From NCBI GenBank assembly GCA_044337705.1, contig JBIINB010000007.1:1-64000 (forward strand): 64,000 nt of DNA. The letters are read 5' to 3'. Each line of letters begins with the position of its first letter. The first letter of the stretch is position 1. Below are positions 1 through 9,107 of the stretch, piece after piece. The position numbers and the translations under genes were made by a program. The stretch is from JBEISR01 sp044337705. GTDB taxonomy: Bacteria > Planctomycetota > Planctomycetia > Pirellulales > Pirellulaceae. Under the pieces are notes generated by a model. The model saw nothing but the letters and a program-made list of their open reading frames with translations. It ran no database searches and had not been told where the DNA came from.

Positions 1-270
1 TTGCCGTCCTTACCCGCTGGTCCCATCGGGCCAACCGGACCGGCCTTTCCTGGAAGACCATCTTTGCCCGCTGCACCCGGCAGACCTGGCTTGCCGTCCT
101 TACCCGCTGGTCCCATCGGACCAACCGGACCGGCCTTACCTGGAAGACCATCTTTGCCCGCTGCACCCGGCAGACCTGGCTTGCCGTCCTTGCCCGCTGG
201 TCCCATCGGACCAACCGGACCGGCCTTACCTGGAAGACCATCCTTGCCGTCCTTGCCCGCCAACCCTGGC
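1..270 (-). repeat. 90-bp tandem repeats coding for collagen triplets
   Basis: Three near-identical 90-bp units start at 1, 91 and 181. Each encodes ten Gly-X-Y triplets. Differences are mostly single bases (for example tcccatcggg versus tcccatcgga). After about 240 the units become more diverged and shorter. The repeats are in frame with the minus-strand gene, so copy-number change would only lengthen or shorten the collagen stalk. Confidence 0.85.
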
Positions 271-872
271 TTGCCATCTTTACCCGCAGGCCCCATCGGA
301 CCCACGGGACCCGCAGCCCCGGGCTTACCTGGCGCCCCGTCCTTACCCGCTGGACCTACTGGACCGGCTGCGCCTGGTTTGCCCGGTAGCCCATCCTTGC
401 CTGCCGGACCAACGAGTCCAGCGGGACCGGGCTTGCCTGGCAGACCCTCTTTGCCATCCTTGCCGTCTTTCCCCGCTGGCCCAATAGGGCCAGGAGGTCC
501 TGCAGGCCCCGGCTTCCCAGGCAACCCATCCTTGCCATCTTTTCCAGCTGGGCCAGGAGGTCCAGGAGGACCAGCAGGGCCGGGCTTACCATCCTTTCCG
601 GGCAACCCGATCGGGCCTGGGATTCCAGGCTCTCCCTGCAGGCCGCGCAGTCCTGCTTCGCCCTTGAGAGCGGTGAGTTGGGTAGCGCCAGTGAGCGAAA
701 GACCCTTCGGACGGTAATCGACCCAATGCCGGTGGTCGTCGTCCCAAATCCACAAAATCCCCTGGTTCTCTTGATACCAGGCATCCCCCAACGCACCAAC
801 CTTCGGGAGATGATCCCGGTCTTCAACCAAGCCTTGGATGGTCCGCACTGGCGGCAGCTTCTTGGTCACCAC
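1..872 (-). CDS. Collagen-like Gly-X-Y repeat protein, C-terminus outside window
   Basis: Read on the minus strand, the frame gives about 70 residues of non-repetitive N-terminus and then an unbroken run of Gly-X-Y triplets (GKPGLPGAAGKDGLPGKAGP type) to the window edge, at least 290 residues. The GTG start at 872 is chosen because GGAG lies six bases upstream; the frame stays open to a stop at 948-950 and holds no closer ATG. The N-terminal stretch GDAWYQENQGILWIWDDD, at about residues 29-46 and followed by HRHWVDY, resembles the short GD-aY..nG.lW.wdg..W.d modules found before collagen repeats in phage tail-fibre and spore-surface proteins. The repeat DNA at 1-270 is a 90-bp tandem unit (30 residues). 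No signal peptide is visible. It is probably a trimeric fibre-forming surface or appendage protein. The plus-strand frame over the same bases is only the Pro/Leu-rich antisense of the repeats. Confidence 0.78.
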   Translation of the reverse strand, partial: MVTKKLPPVRTIQGLVEDRDHLPKVGALGDAWYQENQGILWIWDDDHRHWVDYRPKGLSLTGATQLTALKGEAGLRGLQGEPGIPGPIGLPGKDGKPGPAGPPGPPGPAGKDGKDGLPGKPGPAGPPGPIGPAGKDGKDGKEGLPGKPGPAGLVGPAGKDGLPGKPGAAGPVGPAGKDGAPGKPGAAGPVGPMGPAGKDGKPGLAGKDGKDGLPGKAGPVGPMGPAGKDGKPGLPGAAGKDGLPGKAGPVGPMGPAGKDGKPGLPGAAGKDGLPGKAGPVGPMGPAGKDG

Positions 873-1137
873 ATCTAGCTCCAAAGAATAAAAAATCGAC
901 TCAGAAGAAAAGTGCCACGTTGAAGATCTCTCACGACGATGTCGCGCTCAACTCGGCCGGACCGTATTACGAACCGTAAAACGAGAAAGATCCCTATAAC
1001 CTCTTTAAATTAACAGCCAGCCTAGCAATTTCAACATAGGCAACATGGGATGGTGGCGAAAATTAGAAAATTCCGCCCCCTTCGGGTCGCTCGGAAGCGA
1101 TCCCGGCGCAAAGAGTTGGCCATCGATCGGCGAGGGG

Positions 1138-3684
1138 TTACCGATGGTACAGGAACTCTCGACTACTCATCAGGCTCCAATAGAAATCCTCCACAGCTTG
1201 ACGCTGTTCCCCCTGAGGCACCTTTTTCAGTTCGTCCACCAGCTCCCGAAGCTCCACATCGGTTGGCTGGCGACTCAAGGTTTGCAGGAATGCCTTACGG
1301 ACCATGTTTTCTGGATTCTCTGCCAGTCCGGCCATCGCCAGATCGACCACGCTCCCAGTCTGGGCGAGCTTCTCGTTGAGTGTCTCCCCGTTGCTCAGAT
1401 GCAACACCTGTATGACGCTCGGCTCATTGCTCCGTTCGCAATCGCAGGTGATTCGCCGCTGGTGCCTTCCGAAGGTCTTCAGGAAGGTGCTTCGCACGGC
1501 CGAATCGTGCAGCTGGATCGCGCGAGTTCCCTTCGGATAGGCATCCGTCGGCTTGCGGTCAGCCCCTGAAAACTCGATCTCCTTGAATTCCTGCGGGACC
1601 CCTGTCACTTGGCAGATTGCATCCAGCAGCACCTCCGCCATCAATCGGCGAGGATAATAGCGAGTGAACTGCTTTCGATCCTGCTCGTTGTAGCCAGTGG
1701 CTTCGCTGGCGCGCTGGTATGTTTCTGACTCGAGAATCAACCGCATCAGCGACTTGAGGTCATAGCGATGATCGATCAGGTGCTGTTCCAGTGCCGCGAT
1801 CAGTTTGGGGTTGCTGGGCGGATTGCTTGCGCGAAGGTCATCGACTGGTTGGATGATACCGATCCCGAAGAAGTTGGCCCAAACTCGATTGACGATCGCT
1901 TTGGTGAAATAAGGATTCTCCGGGGAGACCATCCAGTCGGCCAGCGCTATGCGGCGATCGGCTGGACTTTCGGGATCGATCGGAGAAGCGTCCAGGGGTG
2001 CGGGTGGTTGCGGTTTCCCCTTCGAAGGTTGAATTACATCCCCCTGTTCCAGAACGACAACCGTTCGCTTGCCGTCGCCATCGCGACCATCCCCACCCCA
2101 GCCTTTGGCGCGCACCCGCGCGAACAAGTTAGCCATCGCGTAATACTGATCGTTGGTCCATTTCTCTAGCGGATGATTGTGGCATTTGGCGCAGCCGATC
2201 GAGAGCCCCAAAAAGGCTTGGCATGCATTCTCCGTCATCGACTCGGGATCCTGGTGCAATGCATAGAAATTGGTGGCACCCTGCGTCGTGGATTCCCCTT
2301 GAGCGGTCAGGATCTCGCGAACCATCGAGTCCCAGGGGGTGTTGGCGGCGACATGTTTTCGAATCCATCCGTAATATGCTTGAATTGGTTCGGGTCTCAA
2401 GAGATTCCCATTGAGCATCAGGAGGTCGGACCACAGATAACTCCAGTAGTCGACGAATTCCGGCCGCTCCAGCAACTGCTCGATCAGTTTCGATCGCTTG
2501 TCGGCCCCTGGATTTTCCAAAAAGGCAACCACCTCCTGCGGTTCGGGGATTCGACCGATGGTATCCAGGTAGGCTCGCCGTACGAACTGTTCGTCGCTGC
2601 ACCTGGGAGAGGGCGCGAGGTTCAATGTCCTCCACTGTTCCATCACCGCCTGATCGATTGGGTTGGTTATGGGAAACTCTGTCAACAACGATTCGGGTGG
2701 CTTGTTCGTATAGGGCACCATCACCTCCGCCAGGACGATGCGGCTGGCAAACCAGACGACCACCGACCCCACCCCGGGCCCGACGATCGCGACGCGTCCC
2801 TGGGGATCGACTTTAGCGACCGCTTCATCGGTGGCGCTGAACTTGGCCCAGTTCGTTACATCTTCCACACGCCCATCGCTGTAGCGAGCTAGTACCACCA
2901 GCGCCTGTTCGGTCGATGGCCGTCCCTCGAAACGTGGCGGCCAGACTTCCAAAGCCTCCACCTTCGGCTCCTCTTGGGAACTGGGCGGCGCGCCGGCGGC
3001 GATCCACTGCGCCAATCGCTGGTAGTCCCTGGAGTCGGGCGGGAGTCGCAAGCCGCCCTGATGCGCAACGGCCCCCGATGCCTTGGCCAACAGCAACGAC
3101 AAAGAAGGTTCGGCCCAATCGATCCGGCGGCCATGATCGGCTCGCGTGATCTGATGGTAGTCAGCCGCCGGATCATAGCCACGCAGAGACAGCCGGAATC
3201 CCCCTTTCCCTGCCAATGCCCCATGGCAAGCTCCCATGTTGCAACCATGCCGGGAGAAAATCGCTTCGATCTGGTTCCCGAATTCCGGTACCGGCGTTTC
3301 CGCTGCCTGACGCACGATTACGGAAACTCGCGATTCCACCTCCTGACCGCTCGGTTGGGTCGATCGAGCCACCACTTCGGTCTGCCCATCGCCGATCGCT
3401 TCGACAAGTCCATCGCGCACCCGGCATACCGATGCATCCAGCGACCGCCACGTGACGGGCCTTTCCACCTGCCCCATCAGTTTGCCGTCGCCGGAAACCT
3501 GCTGAAGTAGCAGTTGCTGCGAGCTGCCGGCGTAGGTCAACTCCACCCGATCCGGAAGCAGTTTGGTACCCTGCGCGAAACATGGCCACGCCGCCCCCAT
3601 CACGACGATCCAGACTGCGATGCGTCCCACTTCGGCTAGTATGCATCGTCGCCACCAGCAGTCATCATGTTCCATGCGATTCAT
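1138..3684 (-). CDS. DUF1549/DUF1553 protein with Ig-like N-terminal region
   Basis: This 848-residue secreted or membrane-anchored protein belongs to the large planctomycete DUF1549-DUF1553 family (Planctomycete cytochrome C group), whose biochemical role is not settled. A hydrophobic segment at residues 20-38 ending PCFAQG looks like a signal peptide. Residues 40-125 resemble a bacterial Ig-like (BIG2) domain. C148-N-M-G-A-C153-H is a spaced variant of a haem-binding CXXCH site, and a second Ig-like stretch follows. DUF1549 begins near residue 345 and contains CAKCHNHPLEKW, the usual family signature. DUF1553 fills the C-terminus, starting at about LADWMVSPENPYFTKAIVNR. It lies 79 bases downstream of nothing on its own strand except the DUF1501 gene at 3764-5137, which precedes it in transcription order; the two form the usual pair, often linked to degradation of complex polysaccharides or sulfated substrates. 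Confidence 0.88.
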   Translation of the reverse strand: MNRMEHDDCWWRRCILAEVGRIAVWIVVMGAAWPCFAQGTKLLPDRVELTYAGSSQQLLLQQVSGDGKLMGQVERPVTWRSLDASVCRVRDGLVEAIGDGQTEVVARSTQPSGQEVESRVSVIVRQAAETPVPEFGNQIEAIFSRHGCNMGACHGALAGKGGFRLSLRGYDPAADYHQITRADHGRRIDWAEPSLSLLLAKASGAVAHQGGLRLPPDSRDYQRLAQWIAAGAPPSSQEEPKVEALEVWPPRFEGRPSTEQALVVLARYSDGRVEDVTNWAKFSATDEAVAKVDPQGRVAIVGPGVGSVVVWFASRIVLAEVMVPYTNKPPESLLTEFPITNPIDQAVMEQWRTLNLAPSPRCSDEQFVRRAYLDTIGRIPEPQEVVAFLENPGADKRSKLIEQLLERPEFVDYWSYLWSDLLMLNGNLLRPEPIQAYYGWIRKHVAANTPWDSMVREILTAQGESTTQGATNFYALHQDPESMTENACQAFLGLSIGCAKCHNHPLEKWTNDQYYAMANLFARVRAKGWGGDGRDGDGKRTVVVLEQGDVIQPSKGKPQPPAPLDASPIDPESPADRRIALADWMVSPENPYFTKAIVNRVWANFFGIGIIQPVDDLRASNPPSNPKLIAALEQHLIDHRYDLKSLMRLILESETYQRASEATGYNEQDRKQFTRYYPRRLMAEVLLDAICQVTGVPQEFKEIEFSGADRKPTDAYPKGTRAIQLHDSAVRSTFLKTFGRHQRRITCDCERSNEPSVIQVLHLSNGETLNEKLAQTGSVVDLAMAGLAENPENMVRKAFLQTLSRQPTDVELRELVDELKKVPQGEQRQAVEDFYWSLMSSREFLYHR

Positions 3685-3763
3685 CGGTCCGGTCCCTAGG
3701 TACGGCAGGAAGGGGGTGGAAACAGGCGGGGTCCGGGGCTTCCAAAGAAGGCCACCGACGCTA

Positions 3764-5137
3764 TCAGAAAAGCTCGCGTATCGGATGGAAACCGGCGTCT
3801 ACCAGAGGGAAGGGCCGACCAGCCGGCCCGGGTAAGACGCTCTCGACATCCAAGCCGAGGCTGTGAAAGATGGTGGCGACCACTTCCGGTGGTTCGGTCG
3901 GCCTGTCTGCCGGCACCGCACCAATCGGGTCGCTGGCACCGATCGCTCGACCTCCCTTCACTCCACCACCCGCAAATCCTACCGTAAAACACTGCGGCCA
4001 GTGATCCCGACCCCCAGCCGGATTGATTTTCGGAGTCCTGCCAAACTCGGCCAAGTTGCACACCAGAGTATCCTCCAGCAAGCCTCGCTGATGCAGATCC
4101 TCCAGCAATGCAGAATACCCCTGGTCGTAAGTCGGAGCCACAATCGTCTTCATTCCTTCGACCGATGTGAACGGCTTGCTGCCATGAATATCCCAGGTCA
4201 ACTCATCGAAGACAGTCAGAAACGTATTGATCGTGACGAAACGGACGCCCGCTTCGATCAGTCGGCGAGCCAGCAGGCAGCATTGACCGAAGCGATTGCG
4301 GCCATAGCGATCCCGCACCGCTTCCGGTTCCTTCGAAAGGTCAAACGCCTCGCGCGCTTGCGGGCTTGCCATCAAACGGTACGCACTCTCAAAATTCTCA
4401 TCCATCAGCCGTGCTGACTCACTGGTCTCAAAATCTTTCAGCGTCGATTCGACGACCTGCCGCATCCGTTGCCGTCGGCTCAGCCTCGCTTCTCCCAGCG
4501 TCGCAGGGGGCAGCAGATCGGGAACTTTAAAGTTGGGCTGCGATGGATCGGCCATCAATGCAAAGGGATCGTAGGCTTTCCCGAGAAAACCACCCGCCTG
4601 ACCGTTAGGCAGATTGCCACCGCCTCGCCCCATCGTTTCGGGCAGAACGACATGACCAGGCAGATCGGACCGACGAGGCCGAAGGTAGGTCACCACCGAA
4701 CCCGCGTGAGGCGTATTGACTCCCCCGTTGAACTGACGCCCTGTCTGCATAATCTGCCACCCCGCATCATGCACGGCAGCACCGCGATGGAAGCATGATC
4801 GCACCAACGAAAACTTGTCGGCTTGTTGCGCGTGCAGCGGAAGAATTTCGGAGAGCTGAAAATCGCCCCGTGTCGCAATCGCCTGAAACGGGCCCCGAAT
4901 CTCCGAGGGAGCTTCAGGCTTCATGTCGAACGTATCGAGTTGGCTGGGAGCCCCCAGGTTAAAGATCATGATGCACGACCGTTTGTCCTTCGCCGGATCA
5001 ACCGCACCATGGGCCTTGGCGAGCAGATAGTCGGGAAGACCAAGCCCCACCGCCCCTAAAGCTCCCACCTGAAGAAAATCCCGACGGTTCGTACCGTCGC
5101 AGGTTTGAGCGATCGCGCGACTGGTGCAAGTCAACAT
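3764..5137 (-). CDS. DUF1501 family protein (sulfatase-like fold), Tat-exported
   Basis: A 457-residue DUF1501 protein, a family related to the alkaline-phosphatase/sulfatase superfamily and massively expanded in planctomycetes. The N-terminus carries a twin-arginine signal, NRRDFLQVGALGAVGLGLP, at about residues 17-35. Family landmarks are NLGAPSQLDTFDMKPEAP near residue 60, the AVHDAGWQIMQTGR segment, EAGVRFVTINTF, and LAEFGRTPKINPAGGRDHWP near residue 365. The length fits the family. It is transcribed ahead of the DUF1549/DUF1553 gene with a 79-base gap, so the two are probably co-expressed. Substrate cannot be read from the sequence. The ATG at 5137 is the first in frame; the Shine-Dalgarno upstream is weak (GGGG at about 10 bases). 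Confidence 0.88.
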   Translation of the reverse strand: MLTCTSRAIAQTCDGTNRRDFLQVGALGAVGLGLPDYLLAKAHGAVDPAKDKRSCIMIFNLGAPSQLDTFDMKPEAPSEIRGPFQAIATRGDFQLSEILPLHAQQADKFSLVRSCFHRGAAVHDAGWQIMQTGRQFNGGVNTPHAGSVVTYLRPRRSDLPGHVVLPETMGRGGGNLPNGQAGGFLGKAYDPFALMADPSQPNFKVPDLLPPATLGEARLSRRQRMRQVVESTLKDFETSESARLMDENFESAYRLMASPQAREAFDLSKEPEAVRDRYGRNRFGQCCLLARRLIEAGVRFVTINTFLTVFDELTWDIHGSKPFTSVEGMKTIVAPTYDQGYSALLEDLHQRGLLEDTLVCNLAEFGRTPKINPAGGRDHWPQCFTVGFAGGGVKGGRAIGASDPIGAVPADRPTEPPEVVATIFHSLGLDVESVLPGPAGRPFPLVDAGFHPIRELF

Positions 5138-5525
5138 GAATGGGACCCCGTCACTAAAGGAGCCAATGGGAGGGAGAGGATACCTGTAGAAGTCGCTTTC
5201 GACAGCAATCTTCCAACTTGATCCAACCTCAGTGTACCCCCCTCCCAGCGCAGGTGCAAAGAGACCCAGCGCAGGTGCAAAGAGATCGCAACCTCGCTCC
5301 CCCGCCTACGCCGCTCCCTTCTCCCAGTCCCCCTTGGCGACATCGAAGACTCGAACGTTTCCTCCACCGGAACGGGAGCAGGCGAGCCGCTAGATCGATA
5401 GGCCCACGGCGAAGCAGTTGGGCAGCGCGTGGCCGATGCGGATTCGGGAGACGGCCTCTGGATTCCGCCGGGCAGGACGATCCGTTTCGCCTCGCTCGGC
5501 CCCGTGCCAGAGTAGGGGAGACTTT
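5138..5525. other. Intergenic region with a 21-bp tandem duplication
   Basis: About 390 bases between the DUF1501 start and the TPR gene stop. I see no convincing gene. The only clear structure is an exact 21-bp tandem duplication at 5244-5264 and 5265-5285 (unit cccagcgcaggtgcaaagaga). The upstream part should hold the promoter of the DUF1501 operon, but no consensus sigma70 site stands out. Confidence 0.6.
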
Positions 5526-6482
5526 TTAACGTACCAGAACCTCTTCGGAAGGGACCGTCGGCATCGCCAGATGCTCGAATCGGAGATCGAGCGTCGAGAG
5601 AAGTCGGCTGGCTGATTCATCATCGGGGAACTCCTGCAGCAATCGCCCCAAGGTCCGCCGCGCGGCGACCAATTCCCCCAGACGCACCTGCGCTTCAGCC
5701 AGCTGCAAATGCCGGTCCGGGCGATCCAACGGCAACTGATCGCTCACCCGATCCAATATCGCAATCGCTTCCAAATGGCGTCCGAGAGCCCCTAGGGCCA
5801 ATCCTCGCTGCAGCAGCAATTCCGGACTGGCGATCGCATCGGGATGGAGATCGACCATGTGGTCGAGCGTTGCAAGAGACCGGCGCGGTCGCCCCAGCTG
5901 TAGGTAGAGTTCGCTGACTGAAAGCTGAACCGGTGGGTTGTCCGGCTGACTGATCAGGGCTCGCTGGTAATGCTCCAACGCCTCCTCCCACCGCCGCTGC
6001 ACCCGAGCTCCATCCCCCATCAAACGCCAAGCGCCACTGGAACGATGGTCTTTGACGATCGCCGATCGAGCGCACTGAACCGCCATCTCCACATCCCCTC
6101 GCTCCAGATGGATCCGTCCGAGATCTACCAGATAAGCAGGGTTGTTCCCCGACAACTCGACAGCGCGCGTCATGTGGCTGGCGGCTTCATCCAGTCGCTT
6201 CTGAAGCAGGAGGGTCTGAGCGTACCCCCAGTGCGCTCGCTCGTCGGTCTGGCTGAAATGCAACGCTTCAGAAAACAGCGCCTCCGCATCCTCATACCGC
6301 TGCCTCTCCAGCGCCTCTGCCCCGCGCAGCGAGAAAGCGCGTGCATCGCGATGGGGCTGCGGATCGGCGCGTCGCGTCAAAGCACTGCAACCGAGATTCC
6401 CAGCCAGCCAAATCAGAATCCAGCAGAGCAACGCTCGCTTGGACGCGATCGACCGACCCAGCGGCGGCAGTCTTCGGTCCAT
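5526..6482 (-). CDS. TPR-repeat protein, probable lipoprotein
   Basis: A 318-residue tetratricopeptide protein. The ATG at 6482 is preferred over the longer frame (from 6659) because GAGAGGAA sits six bases upstream and the protein then begins with basic residues, a hydrophobic stretch (ALLCWILIWLAGNLGC) and Cys, which looks like a lipoprotein signal with a non-ideal lipobox (NLGC). From about residue 45 to 290 there are roughly seven 34-residue helical repeats: AEALFSEALHFSQTDERAHW, LDEAASHMTRAVELSGNNPA, WEEALEHYQRALISQPDNPP and others. Such proteins act as interaction scaffolds, often at the periplasmic face. No enzymatic domain is seen, and the neighbours do not reveal the partner. Confidence 0.75.
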   Translation of the reverse strand: MDRRLPPLGRSIASKRALLCWILIWLAGNLGCSALTRRADPQPHRDARAFSLRGAEALERQRYEDAEALFSEALHFSQTDERAHWGYAQTLLLQKRLDEAASHMTRAVELSGNNPAYLVDLGRIHLERGDVEMAVQCARSAIVKDHRSSGAWRLMGDGARVQRRWEEALEHYQRALISQPDNPPVQLSVSELYLQLGRPRRSLATLDHMVDLHPDAIASPELLLQRGLALGALGRHLEAIAILDRVSDQLPLDRPDRHLQLAEAQVRLGELVAARRTLGRLLQEFPDDESASRLLSTLDLRFEHLAMPTVPSEEVLVR

Positions 6483-7060
6483 CGATTCCTCTCCCAAGCC
6501 ACTGTGACCGCGCAATCCTCCTACCCGCTGCACCTGCCTTGCGGCGGACTGTAGAAAAACCGCCTCCCTGTAGCAAGTCTGGCCAGCCGACATAACCCTG
6601 ACCTCGTGAAAGGAACCCATCTCCACCTGCCAGTACAGTTTCATTCGTGCCAGCTCCATTCGTGCCTAGCACATCTGGAATGCTGTCAAATGACTTTTGG
6701 GTCTAAAGGCGAGAACGACTCAGCAAAGCCCCAGAGGACAGCACATTGGATGCCGTGGCTCCCAGGGCCAGGGTGTTTGCGGATACTGTCAAAAATCCCT
6801 GTAGCCCGAAGGGATGCCACCGAAAAAAATCGCCGAGCCCCCCACTCTGAAAAAGCATAGGAACTCTCTAAGAGCGGGAATTCCAAGTGAAGAAAGATAA
6901 GATTTCAAAGGGATTAAACTGTCAGCCCTTCGGGCCTTTTTGCCCGTTTGCAGTCCGATCGGTGCTAGGCGAATTTCGGCCATGTTGCATCCCGCGTCTC
7001 GCCTTGTAGCCGTCGGTGTCCTTTGGTCGATGCCTGCGATCGATATCCCCTCACGCTCAT

Positions 7061-7080
7061 CCACCATCTGGCGATGGTGG
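7061..7080. repeat. Dispersed 20-bp hairpin repeat (copy 1)
   Basis: ccaccatctggcgatggtgg is a perfect inverted repeat (CCACCATC, 4-base loop, GATGGTGG). The same 20 bases occur three more times at 38928-39030, always followed by cta or ctac. This makes it a dispersed palindromic element rather than a gene-specific terminator. Confidence 0.85.
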
Positions 7081-7165
7081 CTACCGGAATCCTCATGCGT
7101 GAAGCTGACGTGTGGTGGCTACCGGAATCCTCATGCGTGAAGCTGATGTGTGGCGGCTAGCGGAA
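7081..7165. repeat. 38-bp tandem repeats, two full copies and a decayed third
   Basis: Unit 1 at 7081-7118 and unit 2 at 7119-7156 start ctaccggaatcctcatgcgt and differ at three positions; a third copy begins at 7157 (ctagcggaa) and decays. They directly follow the hairpin repeat, so hairpin and tandem units may be parts of one repeat family. Confidence 0.85.
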
Positions 7166-7303
7166 TGTAGCTGATGCTGCCACGGAGCCTGCGGCGACAG
7201 GCTATGATGAGTCAGTCACATGGATTCCTGCCGGAGCTTCTCCTGGCTTCCGGCCGGGTATCCTCGACCGACTCAATCGATCGAATCTCCAGGGAGCATG
7301 GCA

Positions 7304-8695
7304 ATGGCAGGCAATGGCTGGTGGCGCGAATTGACCCGATATCATTGGATCATCTTCATCGTCGCCTGCTTGGCTTGGCTCTTCGATTGCCTCGACCAAC
7401 AGCTCTTCATCCTCGCGCGTCAGAACGCCATCACCTCGCTCTTAGGCGAAGGAGCTGATGCGACGCGAGCCAAAACTCTTGGGGGATACGCAACGTCGAT
7501 TTTCGTAGCCGGATGGGCCGTGGGGGGGCTGATCTTCGGTAGCCTCGGCGATCGCTTTGGTCGCGCAAAAATGCTGGCTGTCACCGTGCTGCTCTATTCG
7601 ATCAGCACCGGCCTCAGCGCACTGTCGCGCAATTACACCGAATTCGCGATTTACCGTTTTATCACCGGCCTGGGAGTCGGCGGGGTCTTCGGGCTGGCAG
7701 TCGCATTGATCGCCGATGCACTTCCCGAACGCGCCCGCTCCAAGGCCCTTGGTTGGCTCCAATCGCTCTCGGCCGTCGGCAACGTCACCGCCGGGCTGAT
7801 CAGCCTTTCTCTGGCCTCCCTCTCCCCAAACGTCAGCTGGAAATACATGTTCTGGATCGGCGCGGTCCCTGCGTTCCTCTGCCTATTCATCATGTTTCTG
7901 GTCAAGGAACCAGAGAAATGGATCAGGGCGAAAGAGATCGCCAAAGCCGACCCCAAGCTTGGCATGGGATCCTACTCCAGCCTCTTCGGTCACTCCCTTT
8001 GGCGACGCCATGCCCTCCTGGGGATGATTCTCTGTGTCGCCGGGGTCGTCGGTCTTTGGGGGGTCGGTTTTTTCAGTCCCGAGCTGGTCTCCTCGGCCCT
8101 CGAACGCTCGCTGAAGGCCGAAGGCCTGGAAGGCCCAGCACTCTCGGCCGCGAAAGGACGCTGGACCGCCTACAACCTGATCGCTCAGAACATCGGCGCC
8201 TTCGTCGGGATGCTCGCCTTCGCAAGGCTCGCTCAGTCGATCGGGCGCCGCAAAGCCTTCGCCATTGGTTTCCTATTGGCACTTGCCTGCACCATTTTCT
8301 TCTTCCGAAATTTCAATGAGCGATCGGACCTTTGGATGAGCTCCCTAATGGGCTTTGCACAGTTGGCTCCCTTCGCCGGCTTTGCGATCTATCTCCCGGA
8401 GCTATTTCCCACCCGACTGCGAAGCACCGGAACCAGCTTCTGCTACAACGTCGGACGCTTCATTGCTGCCAGTGGCCCCTTTACGATGGGCGTGCTGCAG
8501 GAATCGCTCGCCAAAGCCGCCATCAGCAAGCTACCGCCGGCGGCCGATGCGGTCTTGCAATCGCAAGCCAAACTCGACGCATTCCGCAATGCGGCCTGCT
8601 GGATCAGTCTGATCTATCTGGTGGGCTTGCTGGTTCTGCCCCTGCTGCCCGAGACGAAGGACCAACCCCTTCCCGAAGACCAGCCGACCAGTTGA
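7304..8695 (+). CDS. Major facilitator superfamily transporter
   Basis: A 463-residue inner-membrane transporter with twelve predicted helices. The ATG at 7304 is chosen because AGGGAG ends seven bases upstream; the ATG two codons earlier is too close to it and the 5' extension looks non-coding. The MFS motif A GSLGDRFGRAKML lies after the second helix (about residues 81-93), and PERARSKALGWLQS marks the domain-1 region. A large central loop (VKEPEKWIRAKEIAKADP) separates the two six-helix halves. GFAIYLPELFPTRLRSTGTS near residue 365 is typical of the sugar/metabolite-H+ symporter branch (YceI/NanT-like carriers with PELFPT..R). The substrate is not identifiable; a sugar, organic acid or aromatic acid are all possible. 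The gene is monocistronic, with no same-strand neighbours. Confidence 0.85.
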   Translation: MAGNGWWRELTRYHWIIFIVACLAWLFDCLDQQLFILARQNAITSLLGEGADATRAKTLGGYATSIFVAGWAVGGLIFGSLGDRFGRAKMLAVTVLLYSISTGLSALSRNYTEFAIYRFITGLGVGGVFGLAVALIADALPERARSKALGWLQSLSAVGNVTAGLISLSLASLSPNVSWKYMFWIGAVPAFLCLFIMFLVKEPEKWIRAKEIAKADPKLGMGSYSSLFGHSLWRRHALLGMILCVAGVVGLWGVGFFSPELVSSALERSLKAEGLEGPALSAAKGRWTAYNLIAQNIGAFVGMLAFARLAQSIGRRKAFAIGFLLALACTIFFFRNFNERSDLWMSSLMGFAQLAPFAGFAIYLPELFPTRLRSTGTSFCYNVGRFIAASGPFTMGVLQESLAKAAISKLPPAADAVLQSQAKLDAFRNAACWISLIYLVGLLVLPLLPETKDQPLPEDQPTS

Positions 8696-8907
8696 TCGCA
8701 CTGCGATCGAACTTCAATTCGCTCTTCGATGGACTTTGCGAGTAGGGAGATATCGGAAGATACTACGAGTACCGTTGCACTGAACAAGAGTGCGATACCA
8801 AGCTAATCGCAAGCCGAACCGCCAACATAATGACCAATCGTGACGGCGGGCTTCGCTCACGCCGCAGCAGGGCAAACTTAGAACGGTTTCGCAATCCTGC
8901 AAATTTA

Positions 8908-8935
8908 TTAACCTGCAGCGTAAGCAAGGATCGCT
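8908..8935. repeat. Dispersed repeat fragment (gcagcgtaagcaagg type)
   Basis: The sequence gcagcgtaagcaagg, preceded by ttaacct, occurs here and again at 15422-15436 preceded by ctaacc. The same motif is widespread in planctomycete intergenic DNA, where it is often mistranslated as LTRSVSKG. It is non-coding here. Confidence 0.6.
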
Positions 8936-9059
8936 TCTCGGATTGCTTCCGAAAGTCTTCCCTGCAACCGAAGAGGTCCAATGAGCCGATCGCTAACGCA
9001 ACCTGCTGCCGAAACGACTCTTTCGGGCGCGACCCAACCGATTGCCAGATCGATCAACA

Positions 9060-9107
9060 AAAAAGGGGTTGGCTCAAGCCGCCTTTTGGCTGAGCCAACC
9101 CCTTTTT
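9060..9107. terminator. Strong bidirectional intrinsic terminator
   Basis: The arm aaaaaggggttggctca (9060-9076) pairs perfectly with 9091-9107, giving 17 bp plus three further inner G-C pairs (9078-9080 with 9088-9090). Both strands end in a U-tract: five T on the plus side and six on the minus side. It can end transcripts arriving from the MFS gene on the plus strand (365 bases away) and the candidate small RNA on the minus strand. Confidence 0.85.

Larger units (their letters stand above)
6483..7303. other. Long intergenic region with hairpin and tandem repeats
   Basis: About 820 bases between divergent genes (TPR on minus, MFS on plus). No credible gene is visible. It holds two stretches around gcccgaaggg/cccttcgggc (6801-6812 and 6927-6937), a perfect 8-bp hairpin at 7061-7080 and 38-bp tandem repeats at 7081-7156. 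Promoters of both flanking genes should lie here but none is clear. Confidence 0.6.

Noticed and set aside
1..717. Plus-strand frame rich in Pro and Leu
   Set aside because: It is the antisense of a clear collagen Gly-X-Y frame on the minus strand; the repeat length keeps it open.
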